64,000 nt of DNA, from positions 2,608,545-2,672,544 of the forward strand of contig NC_088790.1 in NCBI RefSeq assembly GCF_949628265.1. Reading direction: 5' to 3'. The notes under the pieces are model-generated. The model saw nothing but the letters and a program-made list of their open reading frames with translations, searched no databases and was not told where the DNA came from. Positions 23,601-34,981 of the stretch are shown here, in pieces. The stretch is from Cloeon dipterum (Eukaryota > Arthropoda > Insecta > Ephemeroptera > Baetidae). Made by a program: the position numbers and the translations under genes. Positions within the stretch are counted from its first letter, which is position 1, and each line of letters starts with the position of its first letter.

Positions 23601-26578
23601 TGCAAAAATAATCAATGGTTATTCTAATTTTTTTACTAATTGCCATCATTATAAAGGTAAAACGATGAGCAATTGATTTTTACGGGTTCAACCATTCGAA
23701 ATATGATTGAATTTTTGTAAAATTTCAAGTCAACACATGGCCACCCCGATTATCTGTGAAAGTTGCCCATAGGAATTGACGAGAAATTTTTAAATTGAGC
23801 GATGAACATTCCGCACAGTGCGGGAAATCTTTGAATTCCTCTTTTTCTACTGTGAATTCGCGGTATTTTTAATTAGGTTTGAAAATATAATAAAGCGAGG
23901 CAAAAAATTTCTCGAAACGCGGGAAATTCTTCAAATTTGTCATTTTCACTGAGAGCTCGCAGGTATTTTGGATTGGGGGCGTGATTATCCGGAAAATTTC
24001 AAAATATGAGGGCGTGGTTCATGGTGCGAGATGCGGGAAAATCGAAAACTTGTTGCATCTCACAGAGAACTAGCGGGAATTTTAAAATGGAGGAGTGGTT
24101 CTCCGGAAAAATGAAAAAAAGCGTGGCAAATGTCGGAAAAGTGGGAAAATTAAAATAAATTACCGACGAAATACAAGATTGTCAGAATTACTTTGTTTGT
24201 ACGGTCTGAACAAAATAAAATGATTGGTTTTTGCACATCTCTATCATAGTCTACAATTCAACCATGGTTGACAACTCACCACGTTTTCTCACCTTGGTTG
24301 CTGAGAAACTGTTTCGTTAATCGCTTCAAATAAATTCTAGAAATTATTGCTCTTAATTGTCAGCCGTGTTTTAGTTTACATGAGTTTTGCTATATAATTT
24401 ACCAGTTTAAATATTCTAATATCCTTTCAAATTGCTAGGAATGAAATTGAGAGTGAGGAATTAATCATTTTCGAACACTTTCTCATTTTTCAGCACTCAT
24501 TCAACTCATTCCACCAGTAACAGCGAAACCGAAAACTGCCCTTCCGATTCAAATCCAGGTAAAGAAGAAAATTAATTAAAAAAAAACGCTCTAATTTAAC
24601 GTCTATTTAGAGAAAATTCAGCGCGATGACGAGGAAACGGACGAGGAAGAGACTCAAATCGAGTCCATCCCTGTCACAGACGAGCACAGCACTTTGCTCA
24701 AACTCGCGTCGCAAACGAAACGCGGAACTGACCTCACTCGTGTCACCCTTCCCACCTTTCTGATGGAGGCCAGGTCTCTGCTCGAGCAGCTTGCCAACTT
24801 CTTCAACTTCACAGAGTTATTCACAAGGTATACTGTCTTTTTCGGTCTCTTTCCAAATCCTTTTAATCGCTACTGCGCATGCGTCACCCCCTCTCTGCTT
24901 CCAAGCTGTGACTTCAGAATAGTGACGTTTGCGCAGTATCAAATCGTCGCGCGCGCTAAAGCAACGAGCGTTTCGCTTTGCGCCTCTGCTCAGTCTGCTC
25001 GCACGTTTCAAAACATTTTTTATCGATCGCAAAAATTATTTCGACCCTCATTCAGGAATGGATTGGAAGGTTTTAAATTATTAGAACCGCTATGATATAT
25101 TAATATTATTGTTTTTCTCCCAGCATTGCAGATGGGAAAGACCCGAAAACCAGAATGGTCGCCATCGTGAAATGGTACCTGACTTCTTTCCAAACCGGAT
25201 TGAAAATGCGGCCTGGTAAAAAGCCGCTGACTCCACTGCTGGGCGAGCGCTTTGTCTGCTCCTGGAAAGTGCCAGAAGGAAACCAGACTCACCTTGTCCA
25301 CTTTGTCGCTGAACAAGTCAGCAATCAGCCGCCTGGTGAGGTCTTTTCATCTTCAAAATGTTAAATAATAATTTTTTGTCAGTCTCTGCCTTCCATGTGG
25401 AATGTCCGACAAAGAAAATCCGACTCGACGGCCACGTCGGCTTCAAATGCCTCTTCACTGGAATGTCTGTAGACATCACCATCTCTGGAGACATGAATTT
25501 GCTGCTCAGCAGCTACGATGAGCTCTATTCCATTGGCTTCCCCACAGTCCACGCCAGGTCGATCATTTCCAAGCCGTGCATCCAACTCGGGGGCAAAGTC
25601 AACATCCACAGTCCCACTAATGAGTTTTCTGCTGTCATAAATTACCCAAAGGTGTGCCACACGATTATTTAAAAATAAATTCACCAGTTGCCTAAGCCCA
25701 CCAACTGATGGCGCCAGCATATAATTGGGATTTTAAGGCATTTCTGCTGCCTCTTTTCCACTGATTTCAGAGTCAATTCTGTCACTGTGCATTTTTCACT
25801 TAATTTGTTTTCTTTTGACGTGCTGAAAACCAAAATCGGTTGAGCCAATTGCTGTAGATTCGTGAAAACCACTCTTTTTGGAAAAAATCTTTTCTGACGC
25901 ATCTGCGGCGAATGGCTGGACTAATTTTTGCATTCAGCATGACTAAAGAAGCAGAATGCACAGCAGCAGCATTTTTTTAAAATCATTTAAATCGAAGAAA
26001 CCACTGGCGTCATCTATTGATCGATTCGAACGCTGGTGAATCCCTTCTATAATTTAATCGAATTTTCTAATACGAAAACCCTCTCAGTCATTTTTTGGGG
26101 AAAAGCCAAACCAAGTGATTGCTGAAATCAAGGACTCGGCCTCCGTGACTGTTTGCAAAATTGTCGGCGACTGGACGAGCAGCTTGAAATTTATGAATTC
26201 CGCTGAGGTAAAAAACAAACAGCCAATTTCGTATTCAAATGATAACACTCTTGTTTCAGAGCAACGCAGTGTCTCAGTCTCTGGAAATTAATAACCAGCA
26301 AACTTTCAAGAAGAGGGTGCGCAAGTTAGAGAAAATGGACATATTAGAATCTCGAAAACTGTGGTACAACGTGGTCAAAGCTTTGAAAGAGGGTGATATC
26401 AACAAAGCTGCGAGCCACCGTCTGGTTGTGAGTTATTAAATGTGTAAATGATTTCAATTGATGCTAATGTGATATTCATCAGCTGGTGGAGCAGCAGAGC
26501 TTCCAAGCACAAAATGCGGCGTCGAAATACTTCAGACAAGAAACGGGGCAGCCATCAACGTGGTGTTTCAAAGAATGA
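20676..26578 (+). CDS. OSBPL11: Oxysterol-binding protein-related protein, ORP10/11 type
   Basis: Eleven exons: 20676-20801, 21821-22042, 22102-22276, 22877-23075, 24494-24558, 24611-24827, 25124-25335, 25383-25651, 26088-26207, 26260-26427, 26483-26578, giving 622 residues. The N-terminal PH domain (about 10-110: [18 protein letters not shown] ... [20 protein letters not shown] ... [11 protein letters not shown]) matches OSBPL10/11 better than OSBPL9. [15 protein letters not shown] helix precedes the sterol/phospholipid transfer domain (about 280-610: [29 protein letters not shown]). ORPs of this type move phosphatidylserine or PI4P at membrane contacts. Oddly, the family signature EQVSHHPP reads EQVSNQPP (N402, Q403), and the KPxNP motif reads KPLTP. 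K of that motif and the late ESRKLW arginine are kept. Exon 4 could begin 9 bases later in frame. It is convergent with mS31. Confidence 0.92.
21455..21640 (+). repeat. Minisatellite, about 20-21 bp unit, nine copies (ORP intron 1)
   Basis: CTTGCA-like cores recur near 21461, 21481, 21504, 21522, 21544, 21564, 21585, 21606 and 21626. The unit resembles AGGTGTTCTTGCAAGTTAAA. Confidence 0.75.
22385..22800 (+). repeat. CCACGCC/AAAATTCCCGCG degenerate array (ORP intron 3)
   Basis: Recurring words GCCACGCC, TTCTTTT, ACGCCCC, CATTTCAAAATTC and CCCGCG with a loose unit of about 100-120 bp. The same family lies in other introns of this window. Confidence 0.65.
23815..24180 (-). repeat. CCACGCC/AAAATTCCCGCG array, reverse orientation (ORP intron 4)
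   Basis: Words such as GCGGGAAATTTTTGAA, GGGCGTGGTT and GAAGGCGTGGC-like strings are reverse complements of the array at 22385-22800. Confidence 0.55.
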
Positions 26579-26693
26579 GCTGAACTACTCTGGATAAATA
26601 TATAATGTAACCTTTCGATCACAACTTGAAGCACATTTTTATGCATATTTTTCAATGAATTAAAATAAGTAGTTACATATGTATATTTCTAGG

Positions 26694-26699
26694 TTTATT
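26694..26699 (-). terminator. Poly(A) signal of mS31
   Basis: TTTATT on the plus strand reads AATAAA on the minus strand, only about 16 bases past the mS31 stop. The 3' UTR would be very short. Confidence 0.6.
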
Positions 26700-26714
26700 G
26701 ACGCGACTTTACCT

Positions 26715-28366
26715 TTACACAGCACCTAATTCTTTCAGCAGCTGCGACTTGCCAGCAAAGTAATTTTTATAGCCTAGAATGTGCTCCTTTTTCTCTTCGA
26801 CTGTAAAGTGGGGATTCTTCGACAGGCCAATGCAGACCAGTTCCATGAAGTGGCGCACGGGACCTTTCTTCGGGCACCAGTCTTGCAGATGCTTGTCGAG
26901 GAAAATGTGCTCCGAGAATGGCACATTTTGCTCTCTCTCCCAACCTAAAATTTATTTGAAAAAAATAGTTTTTTCTCGCAAAATTAAGCTAGAACACCCA
27001 GCAATAAAATCGATAATTTAAGGTAATATTCTGAGACATTTAATTATATTGATTTAGAAATTTGGAGCAGATACTTTGATTTATTTTTAAATATTTTCTG
27101 GAAATTTTTTAATTAAATTTTTATCAATTTTCTTACAAAACCAGATTTTTGTCAAAAATCTTTTATCTGATAAATTAAATACCCTTAGGAATTGATCAAA
27201 ACATACGAAAATGTAGTTTCAGTGGATCTTTTTAAATAAATTGAAATTACCTTGCTCATTATCAATGGGGAATTTCCAGAGTTTTCCCTGGTTTGTCCAG
27301 GAAATCATCTCTTCGTAAATGTTCGAGGGCGGATACATAACAGCAAGCTGCAGGTCCCGTTGGTGCATTTGCTCCCAAATCGGGAGCAGAGGTTCAGCCT
27401 TCCGCAACGATGCAGGATCGCTGAAGATTCCCAGCGGCACGCTTTCTTCTAGACCAGCTCTGACGCTTGGTTCATCCCTACAAATTGAGAGTTAGCAAGC
27501 AGATTGGAGTTTTAAAAATGTATCGTACGGTGCAAAGCGTCTTCGTCTACTCGACAAGATGGGCTCGTCGTCCACTTTATCTTTGATATTGCCTCTCACA
27601 CGACCAGCTCTGGAATATTGCGTGTCTGTCTTCACCTGTGGCCTGGCTTTTGCAATTTTCTCCACAGTCATTCCTCCAATGAGATCGCTAAAATTCACAG
27701 GTTCTTTCGGAGCAGCATCTTGCTCCTTGACTGGCGCTTCAAGAATGTGTTCGGCCACAGGAGCTTTCATGCTAGCAACCTTGTCGATCAAATCTGCTTT
27801 AATCTGTTCTTTATCTCCTTCCAGTTCCTTGGAGACTCCGACAATCGCATCTGCCATTTCCTTTCCTGGTTAAGAGTAAAATTAAAATTTCAAATTTGAT
27901 TTTCCTCAGCTTAAATTACCTAGTTGGTATTCAGCTGCAGTGACAACCTTTTTAAACGAGCCCTTCTTGTTTTTTGCCGTTGAAAGTTTCAAATTTTCTT
28001 TCTCTGACTTCATTGTCAAATCATCCTTTGCAAATTCAAATGAAAATCTTTCTTTAAATTAATATATAATAATTATAATCATACCTGGATTATCGCTTGC
28101 AGCAAATTGCTCAATTTCAATGCAGCCGAAGCCTTTTGTTCGGACTTTTCTTCTATCGGCGTGTCTTTTTTTACCTTGACTTCTGCTTCTTTGTTTTTCT
28201 GCGAATCATCATCCGAGAAATATCTCACAATTTGACTGCGATTTCGCCCGGGAAACCTGCTGATTTGATTTTTATTCTATGCTGTTCCTATTGAGTGTAT
28301 TTCCAAGTTGTTTTACCACATGCTCCTAAACTGGTTGCAAAGACGAGCTGAAGTGATACTCTGCAT
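26715..28366 (-). CDS. MRPS31: Mitochondrial small ribosomal subunit protein mS31
   Basis: Six exons on the minus strand: 28317-28366, 28085-28259, 27920-28025, 27529-27865, 27251-27477, 26715-26944, giving 374 residues (human about 395). A short leader ([16 protein letters not shown]) with basic and hydroxyl residues suits a mitochondrial presequence. A VRYFSDDD segment and charged stretches follow. The C-terminal core is the strong match: [50 protein letters not shown] and [11 protein letters not shown]. The protein is a mitochondria-specific component of the small mitoribosomal subunit. The bL35m gene lies 1.25 kb upstream on the same strand. All junctions are GT-AG. Confidence 0.93.
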
Positions 28367-29613
28367 TTTGACGGGGATTCTTTTGATTGAGGTGGTCCAA
28401 AAGATACTAAAGACAATGAATTATGTTGAAATTTGTAAAAATATTAATATTTATAAGGGAAAAATAGAGTGAAACTCTCCCTTGCTATCCCTCATCCAAC
28501 AATATGAACAATAACAAAGGCAGATGATGAGAGAGGGGCGTGGCACATTTATTTGTCGTGTTTACACCAACCTATCTTCGGAATCATTGGTAAATTCTTT
28601 TTACAATAATTATTCCAGGAATACAAAATTTAATGATTAAAATGGTTTGCTTATGTTAAAAAGGAAATTTATAATCCTTTTATAGTTTTTAAATTAAATT
28701 AAACTTGTAAGTAAGCCTTTAGTTGTCTTCTGTGTGGTTGGCAGCATTGCAAAATTCGAAGCAGAGATGGCGCGTACTCAAGACCTCGAATCCGAATTAT
28801 TTTATAAAGTTTTGAGCTTTTAAATTACTTTGTGCTATTTGTTGTTGCGTCCAGCTTTTATTTCAAGAGGAACCTCTTCCCCTATATTTTTTTCTACATA
28901 CCATAATTAATCAAATTTAATTTTGTTGTTTCATAAATTAAGAGGAAGATCACGAATTCTCATTTAATTTTGTTTTCTTTTGATCTAATTATATATGTCT
29001 GTATCATCATGGGAGTTGGGAGAGCAACTTTGTTTTATTGATGACAAAAAATAATTAAAAAAAATCTAAATATACTTGAATTTTTATCTATTATTTTTAG
29101 CTAGCCTTGTAAATGATTTAGAAGCGAAGCAATAAAAAATTGGATTCTTACAAAATAATTTCTTAAAGTGGATCGCTATACAAGTGAGATTTATTTTTAT
29201 TTTGTTGGATGCAATATTAAGCAGTTCGATCTATAAAGAATTTGTATTGATTTGCAATAATCTAAAAAGGACCTTTCCATAGTAAACATTTAAATTTTCT
29301 CGACGTTTCAGCGCTCGACCACATTTTCTTGGCAGATTTTGATTCCTCTCGTCCAGATCTGTCCAGCAGCGTTTGAAACCATGAAAAAACCTTTTTTGTG
29401 AAATAAGAAATTAGGTCAATTTTAGCTCCTGAAACCTGAGGGATGAGTTCATAAATCAGCAACTAGCATTTTCCAGCATTTTTCACTTTTAATCCTTTTT
29501 AGATGAATCAATTGCAATCAGTAAACGGTTTCTAATTTAATTTATTGCGAACAATCTGTCAACACTCGAAAAACAATAAGGAAACGTTTGTATAAATCTA
29601 CAATTTGATGGCA
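28367..29613. other. AT-rich spacer between mS31 and bL35m
   Basis: No gene is supported. It should hold the mS31 promoter and the bL35m 3' end. No TATA box stands out. Confidence 0.4.
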
Positions 29614-29614
29614 G

Positions 29615-30346
29615 TCAATTATTCTTCATAGGGAGGGGAGGGAGCTCCATTGGTTTTCGCCTAGTTTGGTAAAAATTCTCCCTCTTGTGATAAGGAGCAT
29701 AGGGGTCATTGACCAGGAAGCGCTCCCTGCGCCAAAAGCCGGTGACCATTTTATCCAGAAGCGTGCACTGGGTGGCATTGCACATGACATGGTATCTCAA
29801 CCTCTTTTTATTCTTTCCAGCCTTTTTCCACAGTTTCTTCGCCCTCCCGGCTTTGACACGAATCCACATCCCCCTGAAAAAGGTTTTAATTCATTAACTC
29901 GACCCCTTTGTATGTGCATTTTTTATGTTTACCAGTGGAGTCTGTAAAATCTATCAATGACGTCATAATTCGTTTTGCGTCTCCCAGTCCTCAGATTGAA
30001 TTTGTTGAGGAAATAGGTCCTCTTCTGCTCGGCAACTAAAGGCTTGCAAATCCTGCACAAACTGTTAGAAACACAGGAAATTAAAATGCTGTAATAAAAT
30101 TACCTTGACAGGATGTTGATGGGCTGAGGCGAGAAATGTTGTAAACTGTTGCAAAGAGAGGTGCTCATCAAGCTTGAAGAAACCTTTTGTACCAGTCCAT
30201 GCTGAAATTTGCTCGTCAAGCTGATCCCATTCAATAGAGGCCGGGCCTGACAAAAGGCTGGGAAAGAATCAAATTATTTAGTTTCACGCGGAAGGTTAAT
30301 TAGTATAAACACAAAACTCACCTCTTCCAAACAGATTGCGAAGCAT
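29615..30346 (-). CDS. MRPL35: Mitochondrial large ribosomal subunit protein bL35m
   Basis: Four exons on the minus strand: 30322-30346, 30104-30257, 29933-30061, 29615-29873, giving 188 residues, the same length as human MRPL35. The N-terminal part (MLRNLFGRAFCQARPLLNG) fits a mitochondrial presequence. The C-terminal half carries the family sequence: YDVIDRFYRLHWG, MWIRVKAGRAKKLWKKAG, KNKKRLRYHV, LLDKMVTGFWRRERF and VNDPYAPYHKRENF. Exon 2 is open in more than one frame. The frame used here is fixed by the phases at both junctions. It is a component of the large mitoribosomal subunit, and its start is divergent from ZCCHC7. Confidence 0.94.
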
Positions 30347-30972
30347 TTTTGTGACTGCGAGGCTTTAAAACGAATGTTTCAGGCTCATTTAATCTAAATA
30401 AAAAGTGTTTAGTCGCTTCTTTCTCGATCCAGAGTGAAGTTAGCGACTCAAGCCGACTTTTCTGATTCAAAACATGTGTTCTACAAGGACACGCCTCTTT
30501 TTAGTGTGGATTTTTAGTAAAAGGCGCTTGGATCGTGGACGTCGACGTCATGGTTATTCCCTGATGTTGTTTTCGTTCGTGAGCTCACATGGTTGACAAA
30601 GCTGGGAGAAAAACGGGTCAAAATTAGACTTGTTTGAGTTCGCCGAGGCTTTCTGAAGATTGTAAAATGCACGAGTATAGTAAGGAAACCTAAAGTGTAA
30701 ATTGTAAGGCCCATTTTATTTGATTTATTGCGTTTTGTGTTGTTTTTAAAATGATCAAGGCTGATGGTTGCATGCATTTGTGTACTTATTTATGTACATA
30801 AAAGAATCCGTGCACTGGGTTTCATAAGCCAGTTAATCACTTTATAATGCATTATTTACGCTTTCGAAGAAGTTTTCAATAATAGAACGCAAATTATCTT
30901 TCATAAAATGATGATGACAGCGTCACACTATCCTATTTTTCAAGGAAAATTTATATTTTTAATTTCAGAATC
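30347..30972. promoter_or_regulatory. Divergent promoter region of bL35m and ZCCHC7
   Basis: The 626 bp between two divergent start codons contain a TGACGT word inside GGACGTCGACGTCATGG near 30537-30553, a CRE-like palindrome. The last bases (TTTTTAATTTCAG, ending 30968) look like an acceptor, so ZCCHC7 probably has a non-coding first exon here. Confidence 0.5.
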
Positions 30973-33255
30973 ATGGCTGATGACGAGGACGTGTGTTTCC
31001 TCTGGTCAGGAGTCCCTGCCCAACACCGAGATGTACCTCTCGTGACTCTGGACTCGCCACCTTACTCTCCACCTGAAGAAAACCCGAGTATCCCGTCGCT
31101 ATTCGATATTTCAGTCCCATGTCCACCATTCATCGCAGGATTTGAAAACATCGACATGACTACCTTTGTTCCAATGGAGCCTTTGATAACTCCTGAGGGT
31201 AGCGATACCCTAGAACCAGCAGCTGTCAATATGAAAAAGGAGAAGAGGAAAAGGAAGAAGAAAAATAACGTTTTGCTGGTTTCGAAAATGGTGGAACAAA
31301 TCAAAGAGGCAGGCGTCCTGGAAAGAAATAATTTAGGAGAGGACGAGGAGGCAACTCCAGTGGTGAATGTGAAACTCGTCAAGCCTAAAGAGAAATGGAC
31401 TCGTTACTTCGAAGCAGACCTTCCTCAGCAAGAGGAACAGTTTCCTGGTAATTTAATTTTCTATTTTGTTTCCCCTTATAAAGTCTAATTTAATGTTCAG
31501 TTACAGCTCGGGACATTCGCAAAGCGGCTGAGAAGGCTGAACGATTATCCAGGATTCAAAGAGGAAGAGGTAGAATTGAAGAAAAATTTATATTTTTACT
31601 GTGTAATTTATAATTAAATCATTTTTCAGTTTCCAAGCTGTCCAGAAACAGGCGAAAACCAGCTGGAAGGTGCTTAAACTGTCATCAGTATGGTCACATG
31701 AAGTTCGAGTGTCCCGATCCCATCAAGGTAGTCAAATGCCACTTGTGCGCTGGCGTTGGGCACTATGCTGATTCGTGCCCAAAATCAATGTGTTTGCTGT
31801 GCGGCGCCAAGACGAATGAGTTTAGTTCTGGCTGTCGAAATTGCAGATTCATGTACAGGCTTACATGTACAAGATGCAATAACATTGGCCATGAATCTAA
31901 TTACTGCCCTGATTTGTGGAGGAGATTTTATGACACGGTAAGAAATCCATCTATAGAAATATCCAAAATTGAATAATATTTATTATTTTATTCTGTGGTA
32001 AATTGAGATTTGTGCTAAGCCTTTTTTAATTGTCCAGGAAATCACGCGCCCATTTTTAAATTCCCATTAATTCTTAACACAAGTTTTAAATTTTCGAAAT
32101 TTTCCGTGATTATATTCAAGTTCCACGCCTACTTTTTGAATTATATTTGAAACCACTCCTCCAATTCTGTATTCTCCCGAATTCTCAGCTTGAACAACCA
32201 CAGTTAAAATTGTCCTGGTCCCGGCAAAATTGCGTAACTTTCAACAACCAAACGCGAATTTCCTTGTTGCAAGAAAAGGTCAACAATCAATTCAACAATA
32301 TTTGGGTGTTTGTTGAACGTTGCGCAATTTTGCCGGGACCAGGACGAAATGTTAAACCGCGCTTCCTGTTACGGGCCACGCCTTCTTTTATCTATTTCTT
32401 GGGCAACCACGGCTTAATTTTAAAATTCCATATATTCTTAGCATGAAAAAAGTCAAGTTTAAATACTTGCAGAGGATTTCCCAAAATTTGCCACGTCTCC
32501 ATTTCAAAATTCTAGCAAATTTTCATAATGAAAATCAAGTTTTAAAAATGTTCTACGCATTCTGGCACGTCCCTTTTTTATTTATTTTCTTTTTATTTAA
32601 AAATTTTCGTGATTTTTCAGTTAAGTTGTCAAACGTATCGATTTTATCGCGCTTAGCAACGTTTACCATGTATATTGTCTTCTTTGTATCAATTTTTCGG
32701 TATACCACGCCCCCATTTTAAAATTTCCTCAAAAAGCGTAACGTGAAAGTCAAGTTTAAAATTTCCGACGCGATTTTGACAAGTCACGCCTTCTTTTTAA
32801 GTTTTCCGGGCAACCACGCCCCCATTTTCAAACTACAATTTTCCCGCACTTCAATTTTCAGAGAAACCACGCCCCCTTTTAAAATTCCACTCGTTTTATA
32901 ATATTCCCGCGCTTTTTTCTTGACTTTAAAATTCCGGTTGCTCCAATTTTGATTACAGGTTGATGGTGATGGTATTTCTGTGAATTTGTCAACCAAAACC
33001 GGCCGAAGTTCATTGAAACCGAGCCACAAATTGTACTGCAGTTGGTGCGCGAAGAGAGGTCACACAGCAAATGACTGTTCGCGATCTCCCGAAGAGGTGA
33101 AATTCTGCGGCGCCTCGTATGTTACATCATTGCTCTCAGCTCATGACTTTGAGCTCGGCAAAAAGAGTGCGAATAATAGTTATAAAAAAAGGAATCGCAA
33201 CTCTCGCAAAAGTGTTCAAGTGATGAAACGATTCAAGCGGGACCTGCGTTCCTAA
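30973..33255 (+). CDS. ZCCHC7: Zinc-knuckle protein ZCCHC7 (Air1/Air2 homologue of the TRAMP complex)
   Basis: Exons 30973-31447, 31501-31569, 31630-31937, 32959-33255 give 382 residues. The first half is acidic and proline-rich, then basic (KKEKRKRKKKNN). The second half has CX2CX4HX4C knuckles: CLNCHQYGHMKFEC, CHLCAGVGHYADSC, a degenerate CLLCGAKTNEFSSGC, CTRCNNIGHESNYC, and CSWCAKRGHTANDC in the last exon. The LTCTRCNNIGHESNYCPDLWRRF region matches ZCCHC7. The family recruits RNA to the TRAMP poly(A) polymerase and helicase for nuclear exosome decay. The basic C-terminal tail (YKKRNRNSRK...) suggests RNA binding or nucleolar retention. It is shorter than human ZCCHC7 (about 540). The 1-kb intron 3 is full of repeats. 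Confidence 0.88.
32040..32935 (+). repeat. CCACGCC/AAAATTCCCGCG array in ZCCHC7 intron 3, with a nested palindrome
   Basis: Repeated CCACGCC, TTCTTTT, ACCACGCCCCCATTTT, AAAATTCC and CCCGCGCTT words. A palindrome at 32211-32349 interrupts it. Confidence 0.7.
32211..32349. repeat. Inverted repeat, about 140 bp
   Basis: GTCCTGGTCCCGGCAAAATT at the left is mirrored by AATTTTGCCGGGACCAGGAC at the right. The inner arms TTCAACAACCAAA and TGTTGAACGTTG also pair. Near-perfect outer arms suggest a recent MITE or hairpin insertion. Confidence 0.8.
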
Positions 33256-33279
33256 CCCAAAACGATTAAACAAATTTTC

Positions 33280-33292
33280 AATAAATTTTATT
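33280..33292. terminator. Shared palindromic poly(A) signal of ZCCHC7 (+) and UBE2W (-)
   Basis: AATAAATTTTATT contains AATAAA on the plus strand (33280-33285) and on the minus strand (33287-33292). It lies 25 bases after the ZCCHC7 stop and about 320 bases after the UBE2W stop. Confidence 0.6.
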
Positions 33293-33613
33293 CTGCAAGT
33301 ACAATTTCCTTCAATTATTCTTACATTAAAATCCCCTAAATGTGCACTACCAGGAAAGTTCTGCCTGATGGTTGTTGAAAAAAACATATTATTTGATGCC
33401 AAAGTGGCAAATACGATTGCACAAACAGAGATATCTACGCTAGAAATCAAATGGTATTCTTGAAATTATAGTGAGAGATCATTCAAAGTAGGAATCCACA
33501 GACTTGTCCAAAACGCGGAACATAATCAAAGTAGTTGCAGAAGGAGAAACTGCAATTATATTGTGAGGTGAGATAGTTTAAAGCCATAACTGTTGTGAAT
33601 TCGTAGAAGCGAA

Positions 33614-34981
33614 TCAAACTTCATCATCTGCAAAAAATAAATAAGGAAAATCAATTAATCATTTTTCGACAGTTCAATTATTTTTAAATGTTTTGTTAGC
33701 TCAAAGCGATCTCGCAGTTTCAACAAAATAATTTTTACAGATCTAATAATTCTCGAAAACTCAAAAAACAATTAAATTCCTTACCATGGTACCACCACTT
33801 AGTCTTTTTTGGGTTCTTGTGACAGGTCTTGATGTAAAATGTGTTGTCTAGTGGTCTTTTCTGAATTGAATCATTTAGAATTACTCTTAGGGTTTACACC
33901 AAATAAAATTATACCTTTTCCTTGCAACTGCTGAGCATGGACACAATCGAAAGACAAACAGCCTGAACAGATAAGGCTGGAGACCAGTCATCAGTCAATA
34001 TAGACAGGCAAATGTGTCCGTTACTATAAACGTGGGGATGGATTGGAATATTCTGACCCGTAAACATGACCTGCAAATCCGAATGAATTAAAATCAAGAG
34101 ATTTAAATTAAATATTTACTTGAGGCGAATCGAAAGGGTATCGTGAGCCGAATTTAAACTGCAACTGAAAATGTTCGCCTTCGTAGAGTGTGCCTGGCGC
34201 ACCTTCAACATTAATTATCCATCTGAAACAAAAATTTTAGCAAAAAAATTTTTAATTGAACTTTGGCATGCCTAGTCAGATCTTGCATCGCCTCTTCGTG
34301 GTCCACAGTCATCCCTGGCGGAGGCTCTGACTGCATCAATTTAAGCTCTCGTTGTAGCCTTTTCTGTAAATTTTAAAAACGCAGAATACAATATTAATAA
34401 TTAATAATATGTTTGTTTTCCTTTTAGTCGACAGTTTAATTATTTACACGTAGGTTAAAAATATGGTATTTTCAAGAGGATTGTTTTTCACAAGAATTTC
34501 AGGGAAGTTTTAAAATAAAAATTAGTTGTGATGTGGTTCTACTGGTTTTCCTTAGTCTACAGTTCAGAATTTTGAAGGAAAAGCATTACGAAATAATCGA
34601 AAATCGAATTAATGGAGTAACGGACTGAGATCACGCAATAAATTCATACACAGAAAACAACCAGGCGATACACACATTTCGAGCAAGTAAATATATCATA
34701 GCTAGGCTTTGCATTTCCGTGGAGGTGGATGGAGAATTAATCGATAATACGAATATAAATAGCACTCGTTCAAGGGGTTAAAGGGAAGAAAATTATTAGA
34801 ATTTTGCGAACGACCTGGTGAACCGATGAAAAAATCCCAATCCTGACTAAATAAGAATTTCCAGAATGCAGAGAGGAATTGAAACGATAAATCATTTTTT
34901 ACCCACTGTTTACTTTATGTCACACCTGCGAACTCGCGCGAGACGGAGATATTTACGACGTACCTGTGAAGGTGATGCCAT
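33614..34981 (-). CDS. UBE2W: Ubiquitin-conjugating enzyme E2 W
   Basis: Six exons on the minus strand: 34964-34981, 34272-34363, 34120-34222, 33915-34070, 33785-33860, 33614-33627, giving 152 residues (human 151). The UBC fold is complete: [47 protein letters not shown] with catalytic C92, and [10 protein letters not shown]. The usual HPN motif is HPH, a mark of UBE2W. The C-terminal [20 protein letters not shown] tail matches the orthologue. UBE2W attaches ubiquitin to disordered N-termini of substrates. The first exon encodes only MASPSQ. The second intron starts with GC (CTAG|GCATGC) and not GT. It is convergent with ZCCHC7. Confidence 0.94.

Noticed and set aside
30065-30253. Open frame reading MSGPASIEWDQLDEQ within the bL35m gene
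   Set aside because: It is the wrong frame of exon 2; splice phases on both sides and the bL35m family sequence require the neighbouring frame.
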